Assembly (NCBI GenBank): GCA_024236035.1
Contig: JACKLG010000001.1
Location: forward strand, 198,510-262,509
Length of the DNA: 64,000 bases
From: Candidatus Paracaedibacteraceae bacterium
Lineage (GTDB): Bacteria; Pseudomonadota; Alphaproteobacteria; UBA6184
Direction: 5' to 3'
Below are positions 16,751-27,455 of this stretch, one piece after another; position 1 is the first letter of the stretch, and every line of letters begins with the position of its first letter. A model generated the notes under the pieces. The model was not told the origin of the DNA, did not search any database, and saw only the letters and a program-made list of their open reading frames with translations. The position numbers and the translations under genes are program-made.

Positions 16751-17422
16751 CTAAAAATCTAATTCAGGATAATGATCTGCTCGACGATGCCCTGCTACAA
16801 TATCTTCTAACAAAGGACGGAAGGTGGGGCGACTCTTTAACTTCATATACCAGTCTTTTGTGGTTGGATATTTATCCCAAGGCACATCACCAAAATAATC
16901 TAACGTAGATAAATGAGCTGCGGCTGCTAAATCAGCTATGGTTAGATTACGCCCAGTTAACCAATTTTTTTGCTCTACAATCCAGGCAATATAATCTAAG
17001 TGCATTTGAATGTTTTGTAAACCTTCCCGTATCACTTCAGTGGAAGGGAACCCATTTTTAAACAAACGTTTTTCAACGCGCTCGCCATAAACTTTTTGGC
17101 TTACTTCACGATAAAACTTTACATCAAACCAATGCACCAGCCGCCTGATCTCTGCTCTTTCTTGCAATGTGCGACCCGTCAATCCCTTGTGTTGTGGATA
17201 TGCCTCATCCAAATATTCTAAAATTGGGTAATCCCCTACCACTAAAACTTTATTGGATTCCTCCAATACTGGTACAAAACCGCCCGGGTTTAATCGCAGA
17301 AAATCATCGCTTTCTTCCCAATACCTTATGGTAACTAATTCTACCTCCAAAGCTTTTTCAGCCAATATTAAACGGATTTTGCGGGAAAACGGACATAATG
17401 GATAATGATACAGTTTACGCAT
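16751..17422 (-). CDS. glutathione S-transferase family protein, probably FzlA-like
   Basis: A 223-residue protein with a thioredoxin-like N-domain (1-80, LYHYPLCPFSRKIRLILAEK) and an all-helical C-domain with the N-capping segment NLTIADLAAAAHLS. The RYWEESDDFLRLNPGGFVPVL segment and the acidic/aromatic C-terminus (HYPELDF) are reminiscent of FzlA, an alphaproteobacterial GST-fold protein that binds FtsZ and promotes constriction. It is the last gene of the argS-SPOR-S2P-GST operon, sharing a TAATG stop/start with the S2P gene. A SPOR gene in the same operon is consistent with a division role. A plain detoxifying GST is the alternative. Confidence 0.78.
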   Translation of the reverse strand: MRKLYHYPLCPFSRKIRLILAEKALEVELVTIRYWEESDDFLRLNPGGFVPVLEESNKVLVVGDYPILEYLDEAYPQHKGLTGRTLQERAEIRRLVHWFDVKFYREVSQKVYGERVEKRLFKNGFPSTEVIREGLQNIQMHLDYIAWIVEQKNWLTGRNLTIADLAAAAHLSTLDYFGDVPWDKYPTTKDWYMKLKSRPTFRPLLEDIVAGHRRADHYPELDF

Positions 17423-18072
17423 TAAAAAGTTACCCCTAATATATTCTTAAGCCACTGAACACCGTTATAAATAAACCAACCAATTGGGTTAACCCGCACA
17501 CCAAAGTTTTCAGTCAAGCTGGGCAAAGCCAATAACGCCAAGATAATAAACATGCCTAAGCGTTCTAATTTCATAAATTTCCGGTCATATGGCGAAGGTA
17601 ACACAGCAGATAATACCCGTCCACCATCTAAGGGTAACAACGGGATCATATTAAATACTGCTAATACTAAATTTACTTGTATTGAATACATTAATGCCGC
17701 CACCAAATACGGAGGATCCGGATAAATAAATATATAAATTGACCACGAAAGCATGGCTAAAATAATGTTCATTATCGGACCCGCAGCAGCTACAAATATT
17801 AAATTCGACCGATAATGAAAAAATTGGGTAGGATTAATTGGCACAGGCTTTGCATACCCAAACAAAAAAGGGGCCTTAAGAAATACTAATGTAGCTGGAA
17901 TTAAAACAGTACCAATAAGATCCACATGTTTTAAAGGATTTAACGTCATTCTTCCCATACGCTTTGCAGTTTTATCACCACATATGTAGGCTACAAACCC
18001 ATGTGCAGCCTCATGAAATGTAATTGCAATAATTAAAGGTATGGCTACAATTAATATCTCAGTTAATGTCAT
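17422..18072 (-). CDS. site-2 protease family zinc metalloprotease (M50, short form)
   Basis: A 216-residue integral membrane protease. The zinc motif HEAAH is at 20-24 inside the first membrane segment, and the second metal ligand lies in PLDGGRVLSA near 148. There is no PDZ domain, so it belongs to the compact S2P group rather than the RseP group present at 61859. The ATG overlaps the stop of the SPOR gene (ATGA) and its own stop overlaps the GST start, so translation of the operon is tightly coupled. The substrate is unknown. Confidence 0.9.
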   Translation of the reverse strand: MTLTEILIVAIPLIIAITFHEAAHGFVAYICGDKTAKRMGRMTLNPLKHVDLIGTVLIPATLVFLKAPFLFGYAKPVPINPTQFFHYRSNLIFVAAAGPIMNIILAMLSWSIYIFIYPDPPYLVAALMYSIQVNLVLAVFNMIPLLPLDGGRVLSAVLPSPYDRKFMKLERLGMFIILALLALPSLTENFGVRVNPIGWFIYNGVQWLKNILGVTF

Positions 18073-18956
18073 CCACTGACCTTTTGAATAATTGCACTAA
18101 AGTTTTTTTCTCTCAGTAATTTTGCTGCTTCCTTAGCTTTACTTAAAGAAGAAAATGCCCCTATGTTAACCACATAAAACACCCCAGAATCACTTTCAAT
18201 ACGTTTAACTACACGCCCCACTCCATTGAAAGCTTTCCCTAACGCACTAAATACTCGATTCATTTCCCTTTCGGCAGTTTCCATCTTTCTGAAAGACGCA
18301 ACTCTAATTGCATACACCCCAGGATTCAAAGCATTGCTTATTTTGGGTTTCTCAACTTTTTTTTGAACCTCTGTTTTAACTTCTACTTTTTCTTCTGTTT
18401 TAGAGGGGAGTACCTCTCTTTTTTTCTCAGAAATAAATTTTTCATTCATAACAGGTTCTGGCATTTTTATCCCTGTGTTCGAATTAAGTTTTCGTAAATT
18501 ATTTTGCTTTTCAGCTGCTCTTTCTTTCACCATGTTTTTTGTTTCATCCGGCAAGTTTTGAACCTCTAAAGGTTTTTCTTGCTCTACAACTAACGCTTCT
18601 GTGGTATCTTGCTGATCATCTGGATTTTGATTTAAACGTTTATAAACCTCTTTATCTTGGTTTTCTACAGTTGTGTTGGCCGTTTCGTCTGGTGCTTCTT
18701 TATATGGGGCAACATCTGCTTTAATGACCATTACATTAGAAGAAACACCCGGCTGCTTTGAAGACGGCTGAAAAATAAACCATAATCCAATAATAAGCAG
18801 TATAGCCAAAGCTAATAGAATAATTACCCCTAATGGGTTTTGAAAAATCCACCACCATTTTTCTGTTTCTCCATAAGGATTGACTTCTTCAAAAAATGGT
18901 TCTTGTGTTTGATGGGGTCTTTTAAATGCTTTGTTTTCAAAATTATCATGCTGCAT
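18069..18956 (-). CDS. SPOR-domain membrane protein
   Basis: A 295-residue bitopic inner-membrane protein. A cytoplasmic tail of about 38 residues precedes one membrane helix (about 41-63, PLGVIILLALAILLIIGLWF). A long charged, Lys/Glu/Val-rich periplasmic linker leads to a C-terminal SPOR domain (about 215-295). SPOR domains bind denuded peptidoglycan at division sites. The gene starts directly after the argS stop with no gap, the usual alphaproteobacterial neighbour order. Confidence 0.9.
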   Translation of the reverse strand: MQHDNFENKAFKRPHQTQEPFFEEVNPYGETEKWWWIFQNPLGVIILLALAILLIIGLWFIFQPSSKQPGVSSNVMVIKADVAPYKEAPDETANTTVENQDKEVYKRLNQNPDDQQDTTEALVVEQEKPLEVQNLPDETKNMVKERAAEKQNNLRKLNSNTGIKMPEPVMNEKFISEKKREVLPSKTEEKVEVKTEVQKKVEKPKISNALNPGVYAIRVASFRKMETAEREMNRVFSALGKAFNGVGRVVKRIESDSGVFYVVNIGAFSSLSKAKEAAKLLREKNFSAIIQKVSG

Positions 18957-20702
18957 TTAGCGCATCTCCTCTACTGGCTTTACTCCAAATAAGTGTAAAC
19001 CACTTGAAATCACTGTAGCAACTCCTTTTAACAACGCTAACCTTGCCATGGTAATGTCTTTATCTTCTACGATAAATCTTAAAGTTGCATCTTCCTTACC
19101 TTGGTTCCACAACCCATGAAAAGCAGCTGCCAACTCATATAAATACCCTCCAATACGATGAGGCTCCCGATGCACAACTGCACCTTCAACACATCTTGGC
19201 CAACTTGCCAGTAATTGTATTAATGCAATCTCATCGTCAGAATTTAAACCACTTAAATTTGCATTCTTCAAAGCACTTTCATCAATAACCCCCATTTGAC
19301 TTTCAGCTTGCCGCAATACCGAATGTACACGGGCGTGTGCATATTGCACATAAAATACGGGATTATCTTTAGACTGCTCTTTTACTTTTTCAAAATCAAA
19401 ATCCAACATCGCATCGTTTCGGCGCATCAACATCACAAAACGTATAACGTCTTTGCCAACAGAATCTACTACATCTTTTAAGGTAATAAACGTACCAGCG
19501 CGTTTGGACATCTTTAAAGGTTCACCACCTTGTAATAAATTGACCATCTGACATGTTTTTATATCCAAAGTTACAGAACCTTCAGAAATAGCTTTCACTG
19601 CCGCCAGCATCCGCTTAATGTATCCTGCGTGGTCTGCTCCCCACACATTAATTTGATACTTAAATCCGCGTTGCAATTTATCATAATGATAAGCAATATC
19701 TTTTGCGAAATAAGTCCATTCACCATTTGTACGTTTTAGAACCCGATCCACATCATCCCCAAATTGAGTAGACTTAAATAATAATTGAGGCTCTGCAGAC
19801 CAGTCATCAACTTCTATACCCTTTGGTATATCCAACACGCCTGTATAAACCAGTCCTTTTTCTTCTAAAATGTCTATTGCACGCTCAACCGCATCATCTG
19901 CCACCAGTGCATTTTCTGAGGCAAACACATCATGTTGAATACCAATTAAATCTAAATCTGACCTAATCATATCCATCATTGCATCTACGGCATACGTTTG
20001 AAAAAAAGGAAGGTATTCTTCTTCAGTTTGATTTTTAAATATATCACCAAAATTTTTGGCCAATGCTTCACCCACAGGTTTTAAATAATCACCAGGGTAT
20101 AACCCTGCTGGAATTTCCCCAATATCAGCCCCTAATGCCTCAAGATATCTCAAGTAAGTGGAACGGCCTAATGTCGCTGCCTGAGCTCCCCCATCATTGA
20201 TATAATATTCACGGGTAATTTTGTATCCGCCCTTTTCCATCAAAGCTGCCATCGCATCCCCAACAATAGCCACACGCCCATGACCTGCATGCATCGGCCC
20301 CGTAGGGTTTACTGATACATATTCCACATTCATGGCCTGACCTTGACCTAAATTACATTCACCGTAAGATTCGCCTTTATGTAATACCGCGTTTAATTGT
20401 AAGTACCAAAAGTTGTAATGTAGGCGCATATTTATAAAACCAGCACCAGCAACTTCGGCAGAGCGCACTTCTTGAAAAGCTTGAATATGCTTTAAAAATA
20501 ATTCTGCTAATGTACGGGGCGATTGCCCCACGGCCTTAGCCAACACCATAGCTACATTCGTTGACATCTCACCATGGTCTCTGCTTTTAGGAGGCTCTAC
20601 GGTAATGGCATCCAGCTTTAAATCACCAGGTAATTTTTCGGTCTTTTGTAATTCAGCAATAACCGTAAGTATTTTTTGTTTAATCAACGTATAACAATTC
20701 AT
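18957..20702 (-). CDS. argS: arginyl-tRNA synthetase
   Basis: Class I synthetase of 581 residues charging tRNA-Arg. Visible are the N-terminal additional domain (1-115), the HIGH motif as HAGH at 138-141 within NPTGPMHAGH, the KMSK segment LKMSKRAGTF, and the C-terminal anticodon-binding helices with FYVQYAHARVHSVLRQ. Length is normal. It heads a four-gene operon with the SPOR, S2P and GST genes. Confidence 0.98.
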   Translation of the reverse strand: MNCYTLIKQKILTVIAELQKTEKLPGDLKLDAITVEPPKSRDHGEMSTNVAMVLAKAVGQSPRTLAELFLKHIQAFQEVRSAEVAGAGFINMRLHYNFWYLQLNAVLHKGESYGECNLGQGQAMNVEYVSVNPTGPMHAGHGRVAIVGDAMAALMEKGGYKITREYYINDGGAQAATLGRSTYLRYLEALGADIGEIPAGLYPGDYLKPVGEALAKNFGDIFKNQTEEEYLPFFQTYAVDAMMDMIRSDLDLIGIQHDVFASENALVADDAVERAIDILEEKGLVYTGVLDIPKGIEVDDWSAEPQLLFKSTQFGDDVDRVLKRTNGEWTYFAKDIAYHYDKLQRGFKYQINVWGADHAGYIKRMLAAVKAISEGSVTLDIKTCQMVNLLQGGEPLKMSKRAGTFITLKDVVDSVGKDVIRFVMLMRRNDAMLDFDFEKVKEQSKDNPVFYVQYAHARVHSVLRQAESQMGVIDESALKNANLSGLNSDDEIALIQLLASWPRCVEGAVVHREPHRIGGYLYELAAAFHGLWNQGKEDATLRFIVEDKDITMARLALLKGVATVISSGLHLFGVKPVEEMR

Positions 20703-20762
20703 GAATTTAGGCCTAATATTGTGTTTGCCTTATTAAGTATCAAACTTCAGGCAAAATATAAA

Positions 20763-20794
20763 TAAAAAAAGCGGGGTTTAACCCCCGCTTTAAA
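20763..20794 (-). terminator. terminator of the porin gene
   Basis: On the minus strand AAGCGGGG-GTTAAA-CCCCGCTT followed by TTTTT, 17 bases after the porin stop. Confidence 0.93.
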
Positions 20795-20810
20795 GAAATA
20801 TAAAAATTTC

Positions 20811-22043
20811 TTATTGGCTTACAGCAAGACCTGTACCAAGGATAAAATTTGGTTCAGACAGTCCCTTATCAGATACTTCTGTTAGGTTATTGTAGTCTAA
20901 ACCAGCCCAAGTACCTTCAACAAACCAACGGAAACCTTCGCGAATATTCAAATCAAGAGCACCGGAGACAGCTAAAGTTGTATCGTTGTTTTTAATTGTA
21001 GAATCTTTCCCATTTTTCCAACCATACAATGCTCCAACAGAAATGCGTGGCTTCCACATAGTGTTGTCAAATTGCAAACCAACTACACCGTGAATTTTCT
21101 TACCTGCGTTACCATCTTTGTTGTTTCCTGCGGCGAATCCTGTGCTGCAGTCATCAGCCCAACCAAATCCGATATCAAATGATTTCCAGGAGAATGCAGA
21201 ACCTAAACGGTAAGTAAAGTTTTCGTTTTGATCAGCAATTTTCACACCTTTTGCATCTGTACGATCGCTTGCTTCATATACACCAGCAGCAGATACACGC
21301 ACGCGGAAATCACCGAATGTATTATCATAGTTTACAGATGCAGATAAAATATTGTTTGCAACACCAGCAATACGTTGACCATCACCATAAGTACCTAAGC
21401 GGCCCTTATATGCAGCGCTTGGTTTCCAGTTAAGTATAGCTTGTAATCCAGCCATACGAACTGTACGGACTTCCAATGCGTTTGTGTACCAAGTATCGTT
21501 TTTATGAGTTAAGTCTAAAATAAACCGTTCTTTTCTAGTTTGGCCAGCACTAGTTGTGCTCTTTAATAAATTACCATAATAACCATTATATCCGTAAGTA
21601 CCGCCCATTAATGAATCTGCATCCACCATTGACCACATTGCATCACGTTGAGAACCAATACGAACTTCAATCATGTTACCGAAACGACCAAACACATATG
21701 TATCACGTAAAAGACCAGTAAAATCTTTTGCAGCAGCGTTAACATCTAATTTTACAGTCGCACCGAATGCAACCGCGGAACAGCCACCTTCAGTTTTGAA
21801 AGTCATTTTTGAATCAGATAATGCCACTAAGCCGCGTTTCATCCAATCATCTGTATCAATTGAATCATCTTTTAACCCATCAGGTGTTTTGTGATAAAGA
21901 TTAGCCCAATATCCTGCTGCGAAATCAGCATTGATTACGAAAGCTCCATAAGGTGCTTTTTGAGGCGCTGCAGCTGTAGATGCCTCTACTCCAGACGCAA
22001 GAACTAATCCTGCGAATACTGAACTTAGAATTAATTTTTTCAT
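20811..22043 (-). CDS. outer-membrane porin-like beta-barrel protein
   Basis: A 410-residue protein with a clear signal peptide (MKKLILSSVFAGLVLASGVEA). The mature part shows alternating strands, aromatic girdle residues and Gly/Asp turns, consistent with a 16-strand porin. The ATG at 22043 is chosen over an upstream in-frame ATG because GGAGAAAAC lies just before it and the signal peptide starts there. The sequence ends LAVSQ rather than in Phe. It has its own terminator and a 180-base upstream region, so it is probably a highly expressed single gene. Substrate specificity cannot be read from the sequence. Confidence 0.8.
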   Translation of the reverse strand: MKKLILSSVFAGLVLASGVEASTAAAPQKAPYGAFVINADFAAGYWANLYHKTPDGLKDDSIDTDDWMKRGLVALSDSKMTFKTEGGCSAVAFGATVKLDVNAAAKDFTGLLRDTYVFGRFGNMIEVRIGSQRDAMWSMVDADSLMGGTYGYNGYYGNLLKSTTSAGQTRKERFILDLTHKNDTWYTNALEVRTVRMAGLQAILNWKPSAAYKGRLGTYGDGQRIAGVANNILSASVNYDNTFGDFRVRVSAAGVYEASDRTDAKGVKIADQNENFTYRLGSAFSWKSFDIGFGWADDCSTGFAAGNNKDGNAGKKIHGVVGLQFDNTMWKPRISVGALYGWKNGKDSTIKNNDTTLAVSGALDLNIREGFRWFVEGTWAGLDYNNLTEVSDKGLSEPNFILGTGLAVSQ

Positions 22044-22222
22044 TGTTTTCTCCGTTGTTAAAACCATGCTCTCGGCATTTTTCATAACTCACAATACAGC
22101 ACTTTTTCAAACACATACTATTTTTTTAAGGAAAAAGGGGAGCTTTTGTTGTCATGTGTAACTTTTACGCAACATATTTTGATCAAAATGCAAACGCCTA
22201 TCATTAAGCAATCTCGCACTTT

Positions 22223-22780
22223 TTAATTGCGATAATGCTTTAAATATACTTTATATGCAGACCACAAACATATACTCACAGGCAATCCGATATACAACCC
22301 ATACCGTTGAATTCGATGCATGTTATCTAAAATGACTTCAAACGTTCCACCAAAAAAATATCCAACCCAAGCTATTGCGACTGCCCACACCAACGCAGAT
22401 GGAAAATTTAAAACTGTAAAACGCCTTGGACTTAATTGACTTGCCCCAACAATTAAGGGACTAGCAATACGTATTCCATAAATAAACCTGAACGTCATAA
22501 TGAAAAGATTCTTATAGGCATGTAATAGTCGAAAGACTTTCTCTGATTTTTTCTTTAATACAGGAAACCTTTCCATCAACTTTGGACCATAATATCGACC
22601 AATAAAAAAGCATCCCTGATCAGCTATCAATGTGCCTAAAAAAGCAAAAAAAATTACCCATTTTAGGTCTAAAACTCCTGTATATGCAAAATATCCTGCT
22701 GTCATCAGGATCAACTCACCTTCGATAGTCGATCCTAAAAAAACAGCAAAATATCCATATTTTTGAATAAAAGATTCCAT
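22223..22780 (-). CDS. DedA-family membrane protein
   Basis: A 185-residue polytopic inner-membrane protein of the DedA/VTT superfamily, whose members are implicated in lipid-carrier (undecaprenyl phosphate) transport and membrane homeostasis. The family marks are visible: FLGSTIEGELILMTAGYFAY at the start, FLGTLIADQGCFFIGRYYG, then RFIYGIRIASPLIVGASQLSPRRF and LVWAVAIAWVGYFFGG. It starts six bases after the ftsH stop and is therefore probably translated from the same message. Confidence 0.9.
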   Translation of the reverse strand: MESFIQKYGYFAVFLGSTIEGELILMTAGYFAYTGVLDLKWVIFFAFLGTLIADQGCFFIGRYYGPKLMERFPVLKKKSEKVFRLLHAYKNLFIMTFRFIYGIRIASPLIVGASQLSPRRFTVLNFPSALVWAVAIAWVGYFFGGTFEVILDNMHRIQRYGLYIGLPVSICLWSAYKVYLKHYRN

Positions 22781-22786
22781 GTTGTA

Positions 22787-24670
22787 TTACACTTGTGGAG
22801 ATGGCTCCGTTCCGCCACCCAAAGGTGGTGTGGATTCATCCGTTTTCGTTTTGGTTCTTCGTTTCTTTACAGGCTCACTCTCTTGTCTAATACTCTTACC
22901 CTCAAGAATATCTGCGATTTCAGCTCCTGTTAAAGTTTCATATTTTAATAAAGATTCTGCCAACGCATGAAGCGACTTCAAATTCTTAGTTAGAATTTCT
23001 TTTGCTTTTTGCAACCCTTCATCCACAAGCTCTCTTACCTTATGGTCAATCATTTCATATGTTTTTTGCGAAACTCTAGCCGGTTCATACCCCTGAGAAT
23101 TCAAATTATAATGCACAGCACCCAATTCTTGTGTTAAACCAAATTCTGTCACCATCGCTTGCGCAATACGTGTTGCACCTTTAATATCGCTATACGCCCC
23201 AGAAGTAACCTTGTCTTTACCAAAGATAATTTCTTCAGCTATCCTTCCACCCATGTAAATCGCAATTTCAGATTTCATCTGAATAAACGTACGTGAAACC
23301 TGATCCTTTTCCGGCAACTGCTGCACCATGCCTAAAGCTCGACCTCTTGGCAAAATCGTGGCTTTATGAATAGGGTGTGCATTATCTTTTAATGTATATG
23401 CAACTAACGCGTGTCCACCTTCATGGTAAGCTGTCAAACGACGTTCTTCATCTGACATAATTTTATTCTTACGCTCAGGCCCCATCAAAATCTTATCACG
23501 CGCCTCCTCAAATTCAACTTGAGTTACAGCTTTTTTATTATGACGCGCAGATAATAATGCAGCTTCATTTACTAAATTTTGCAAATCCGCGCCTGAAAAA
23601 CCAGGCGTACCACGCGCAACCACGTTTAAGTCTACATCTACAGCAATTGGCACACCACGCGTATGCACTTTTAAAACAGCTTCTCTTCCTAATAAATCTG
23701 GCAAATCTACATTTACTTGACGATCAAAACGTCCAGGACGCAACAAAGCCGGGTCCAAAACATCAGCACGGTTTGTTGCTGCAATAATAATGACTGCATC
23801 GTTCTCTTCAAACCCGTCCATTTCTACTAATAACTGGTTCAAAGTTTGTTCGCGCTCATCATTTCCACCACCATAACCAACACCACGGTGACGTCCAACA
23901 GCATCGATCTCGTCAATAAATATGATGCAGGGTGCACTTTTCCGCCCTTGTTCAAACATATCGCGCACACGACTTGCACCCACACCGACAAACATTTCCA
24001 CAAAGTCAGAACCTGAAATACTAAAGAAAGGCGCATTAGCTTCACCCGCTACTGCACGGGCCAATAACGTTTTACCTGTACCGGGAGGTCCCACAAGCAA
24101 TACACCACGTGGAATTTTACCCCCAAGCTTCTGATATTTTTCAGGGTTTCTTAAAAATTCAACAACCTCACTTAATTCTTCTTTCGCTTCTTCTACTCCA
24201 GCTACATCTGCAAAAGTTACCTTTTTAGAATTCGCACTCAGCTTAGCTTTAGAGCGCCCAAAACCCATCGCCTTATTTGCACCACCTTGCATCTGACGCA
24301 AGGCAAAAATCCAAATTGCGATCAAAATGATCATTGGCAGCGTATGTGCTAAAAAGGACCAAATGTTCCAACCGTCATCCATTGGCTGCTCTTTAAATGG
24401 AATCTTAGATTTCTGCAAGCGATCAATAATATTTTGGTCGCGCAAACTGTAAGATTTAAATACTGTGCCATCTTCTAAAATCCCGAGAATAGAAGCACCC
24501 TTAATCGTAACCTGACGTATATGACCACCATCAAGACGTTGCAAAAACTCAGAATAAGAAAGTTCTTGTTGAGGCTTCTGCCCACCGCCATCGCTAAACA
24601 AATTTAATACGATAAGCAATGCTGCTACAATAGCAACCCACATTACAAAATTTTTACTTAATTGCTTCAC
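22787..24670 (-). CDS. ftsH: FtsH, ATP-dependent zinc metalloprotease
   Basis: Membrane-anchored AAA protease of 627 residues that degrades membrane and regulatory proteins. Membrane helices lie at about 8-25 and 105-125 with a periplasmic loop between. Walker A is GPPGTGKT at 194-201, Walker B is IIFIDEIDA near 250, and the second region of homology holds RPGRFDR. The zinc site is HEGGH at 416-420. The C-terminal tail is charged and ends [10 protein letters not shown]. Translation starts at GTG (24670) with AAAGAGA upstream. dedA follows closely. Confidence 0.98.
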   Translation of the reverse strand: MKQLSKNFVMWVAIVAALLIVLNLFSDGGGQKPQQELSYSEFLQRLDGGHIRQVTIKGASILGILEDGTVFKSYSLRDQNIIDRLQKSKIPFKEQPMDDGWNIWSFLAHTLPMIILIAIWIFALRQMQGGANKAMGFGRSKAKLSANSKKVTFADVAGVEEAKEELSEVVEFLRNPEKYQKLGGKIPRGVLLVGPPGTGKTLLARAVAGEANAPFFSISGSDFVEMFVGVGASRVRDMFEQGRKSAPCIIFIDEIDAVGRHRGVGYGGGNDEREQTLNQLLVEMDGFEENDAVIIIAATNRADVLDPALLRPGRFDRQVNVDLPDLLGREAVLKVHTRGVPIAVDVDLNVVARGTPGFSGADLQNLVNEAALLSARHNKKAVTQVEFEEARDKILMGPERKNKIMSDEERRLTAYHEGGHALVAYTLKDNAHPIHKATILPRGRALGMVQQLPEKDQVSRTFIQMKSEIAIYMGGRIAEEIIFGKDKVTSGAYSDIKGATRIAQAMVTEFGLTQELGAVHYNLNSQGYEPARVSQKTYEMIDHKVRELVDEGLQKAKEILTKNLKSLHALAESLLKYETLTGAEIADILEGKSIRQESEPVKKRRTKTKTDESTPPLGGGTEPSPQV

Positions 24671-24801
24671 TCTCTTTATCCTCTTAGACGGTGATTTAAA
24701 CTTAGTGTACTTACAAGTTACTTAAAAAGTCTTTACAGGTTTGCAGACAATCTCTTATTTGTTAAAATAACACAAAGAGTCCTTATAAAACAATTCTGTT
24801 G

Positions 24802-27438
24802 TTAATTTAACTGCAATAAGGAATTTTCTATTTTTTTCAACTTACCATTTAAATCAACCTCACGTTGTTTATTTTCATTAATAATCTCAGCGGGGGCTCT
24901 GGCCACAAAATCTTCATTTTGTAATTTTGAAGTTACCACTTTTAAATCCGCCATCACTTTTGTTTTTTCTTTTTCCAAGCGACTGCGCTCCGCATCTAAG
25001 TCAATTACGTCCCGTATATTCAGGTTAAATACCGCCTGCCCAACAATCACGTTTAAAGGCTTTTCAGTTTTCCCTGAAAATGTTACGCGAGCCAATCTCT
25101 CAATTAAGGATTGGTTGCGCTGAAAATAATTACCCTCTTCTTGATTTTCAAATGTCACTTGTGCTTGAACAATAGTCGCCACCGGAACATTTAACTCTGC
25201 ACGTGTTCCACGAATCGCTGTAATCGCCTGACTTATCCATTCCATCTCTTTGACAGAGCTATGATCAACCTCACTCGCGGCTGGCCAAGATTCTTCAACT
25301 AAAAATTCAGGATCATCTATCTGACGAAACGCTGACCATATTTCATCGGTTACATATGGCATAATAGGCTGCAACAAAACCAACAACCGCTTTAAAACCC
25401 AAGCCATTGTTGCACGTGTTTCAGCTTTTGCTTCTTCATCATCCCCATTTAGAATGGTTTTTGTAAATTCAATGTACCAATCACAAAATGTATTGCGCAC
25501 AATTGCATACAAACCACTTGCCGCATCATGTAATTTATATTCATCCAGATTCGCGGTTACCTCTTGCGTAACAGTCTCACACATCCCAGCAATCCAACGA
25601 TTCACAGTTAGCTTGGCCGTTGCCGCAGGATTAAAGCCTTTAATCAGGCGTACATTATGCATCTGTGCGTATTTCGCGGCATTCCACAACTTGGTTACAA
25701 AGTTACGGGAACTTTCCACCTTGTCCATTGACATGCGAACATCCCTGCCATGTACGGCCAAACTACTTAACGTCATACGCAAAGCATCAGCACCGTACTG
25801 TTCAATAACCACCAAAGGATCAATCACATTACCTTTGGTCTTCGACATTTTTTGGCCTTTTTCATCACGAATTAAAGGGTGAATGTAGACTACTTTAAAT
25901 GGCACCTTGCCCATAAAGTGCATGCCCATCATCATCATGCGGGCAACCCAGAAAAAGATAATATCAAAACCTGTGACCAACACATCTGTGCTATAATAAC
26001 GATCTAACTCTATTGTTTTTTCTGGCCAACCCAACGTTGAAAAAGGCCACAAGGCTGATGAAAACCATGTATCTAAAACATCTTCGTCTTGCGTTAATTC
26101 AACTGATTTACCATAGCACTGATTTGCCTCACTGTGTGCTTGCGTTTCTGTTTCGCATACAAACACTTTACCATCCGGACCATACCATGCAGGAACACGA
26201 TGTCCCCACCAAATTTGGCGTGAAATACACCACGGACGAATATTCCGCAACCATTCAAAATAAGTATGCTTCCAGTTATCTGGAACAAAAACCGTTTCAC
26301 CAGTTTCCACAGCTTCTAACGCTTTTTTTGCTAATACCTCGGCATCCACAAACCATTGATCTGTTAAACGAGGCTCAAGCTGTGTTCCAGATCGGTCCCC
26401 ATGGGGCACCAAATGTTTATGATCTTCTACCTTTTCTAAGCATTCTAATCCCTCTAAAGCTTCAATGACTTTTTTACGAGCATCGAAACGATCCAATCCT
26501 TGATATTCAGCAGGACAGTTTTCATTCATCTTGCCATGAATATCCATCACAATAATTTTATCTAAGTCGTGACGCACACCCACTTCAAAATCATTAAAGT
26601 CGTGAGCAGGGGTAATTTTTACAGCACCCGTACCTTTTTCAGGATCTGGATATTCGTCCCCGACAATAGGTATTTCTCGCCCGTTTAAAGGAATACGTAC
26701 AAATTTACCTATTAAAGCTTGGTACCGCTCATCATCAGGATGTACAGCAACCGCCACATCACCAAACAACGTTTCAGGACGCGTTGTCCCCACCACAATG
26801 TATTTAGACGCATCAGAAACCAAAGGATACCGAATATAATACATTTTCCCTTTAATTTCTTTTTCTTCTACTTCCAAATCAGATACTGCAGTCAGCAACT
26901 TACAATCCCAGTTAACCAGGCGCTTATCTCTATATATTAATTTCTGTTTATATAGTTCCACAAAGACTTTACGCACCGCTTCTGAAAGACCTTCGTCCAT
27001 AGTAAACCGCGACCGTTCCCAGTCGGCAGTAATTCCCATTTTCTTTTGCTGGCCAACAATCGCGCTACCATATTTTTCTTTCCACGCCCAAACATGACTT
27101 AAAAATTTCTCACGACCCATCTCATGACGATTTAAACCATCCGAATTCAATTGACGCTCAACCAACATTTGCGTTGCAATCCCCGCGTGGTCTGTGCCAG
27201 GTTGATATAATGTATCTTTCCCCTTCATACGCTGGTAACGCAACAAAACATCTTGAATCGTATATGTTAAAGCATGGCCTAAGTGTAAATTACCTGTGAC
27301 ATTGGGCGGGGGCATCATAATAGTAAACGGCTCTTTACTGCTTAAAGGGTTACATGAAAACAGCCCCTTCTTGCTCCAGCTTTCATACAATTTTTCTTGC
27401 ACATCTTGATGTTCGTAATTTTTGGTAAGCGTCGTCAT
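24802..27438 (-). CDS. valS: valyl-tRNA synthetase
   Basis: Class I synthetase of 878 residues. HIGH appears as HLGH at 52-55 (PPPNVTGNLHLGHA), the CP1 editing domain occupies roughly 190-340 with VVGTTRPETLFGD and GTGAVKITPAHDFND, and the KMSK motif is KMSKTKGNVIDP. A C-terminal coiled coil (about 810-878) closes the protein, as in other ValRS. It follows ygfZ by 17 bases in the same operon; AAGGAATAAGA precedes the ATG. Confidence 0.98.
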   Translation of the reverse strand: MTTLTKNYEHQDVQEKLYESWSKKGLFSCNPLSSKEPFTIMMPPPNVTGNLHLGHALTYTIQDVLLRYQRMKGKDTLYQPGTDHAGIATQMLVERQLNSDGLNRHEMGREKFLSHVWAWKEKYGSAIVGQQKKMGITADWERSRFTMDEGLSEAVRKVFVELYKQKLIYRDKRLVNWDCKLLTAVSDLEVEEKEIKGKMYYIRYPLVSDASKYIVVGTTRPETLFGDVAVAVHPDDERYQALIGKFVRIPLNGREIPIVGDEYPDPEKGTGAVKITPAHDFNDFEVGVRHDLDKIIVMDIHGKMNENCPAEYQGLDRFDARKKVIEALEGLECLEKVEDHKHLVPHGDRSGTQLEPRLTDQWFVDAEVLAKKALEAVETGETVFVPDNWKHTYFEWLRNIRPWCISRQIWWGHRVPAWYGPDGKVFVCETETQAHSEANQCYGKSVELTQDEDVLDTWFSSALWPFSTLGWPEKTIELDRYYSTDVLVTGFDIIFFWVARMMMMGMHFMGKVPFKVVYIHPLIRDEKGQKMSKTKGNVIDPLVVIEQYGADALRMTLSSLAVHGRDVRMSMDKVESSRNFVTKLWNAAKYAQMHNVRLIKGFNPAATAKLTVNRWIAGMCETVTQEVTANLDEYKLHDAASGLYAIVRNTFCDWYIEFTKTILNGDDEEAKAETRATMAWVLKRLLVLLQPIMPYVTDEIWSAFRQIDDPEFLVEESWPAASEVDHSSVKEMEWISQAITAIRGTRAELNVPVATIVQAQVTFENQEEGNYFQRNQSLIERLARVTFSGKTEKPLNVIVGQAVFNLNIRDVIDLDAERSRLEKEKTKVMADLKVVTSKLQNEDFVARAPAEIINENKQREVDLNGKLKKIENSLLQLN

Positions 27439-27455
27439 TCTTATTCCTTAAACTT

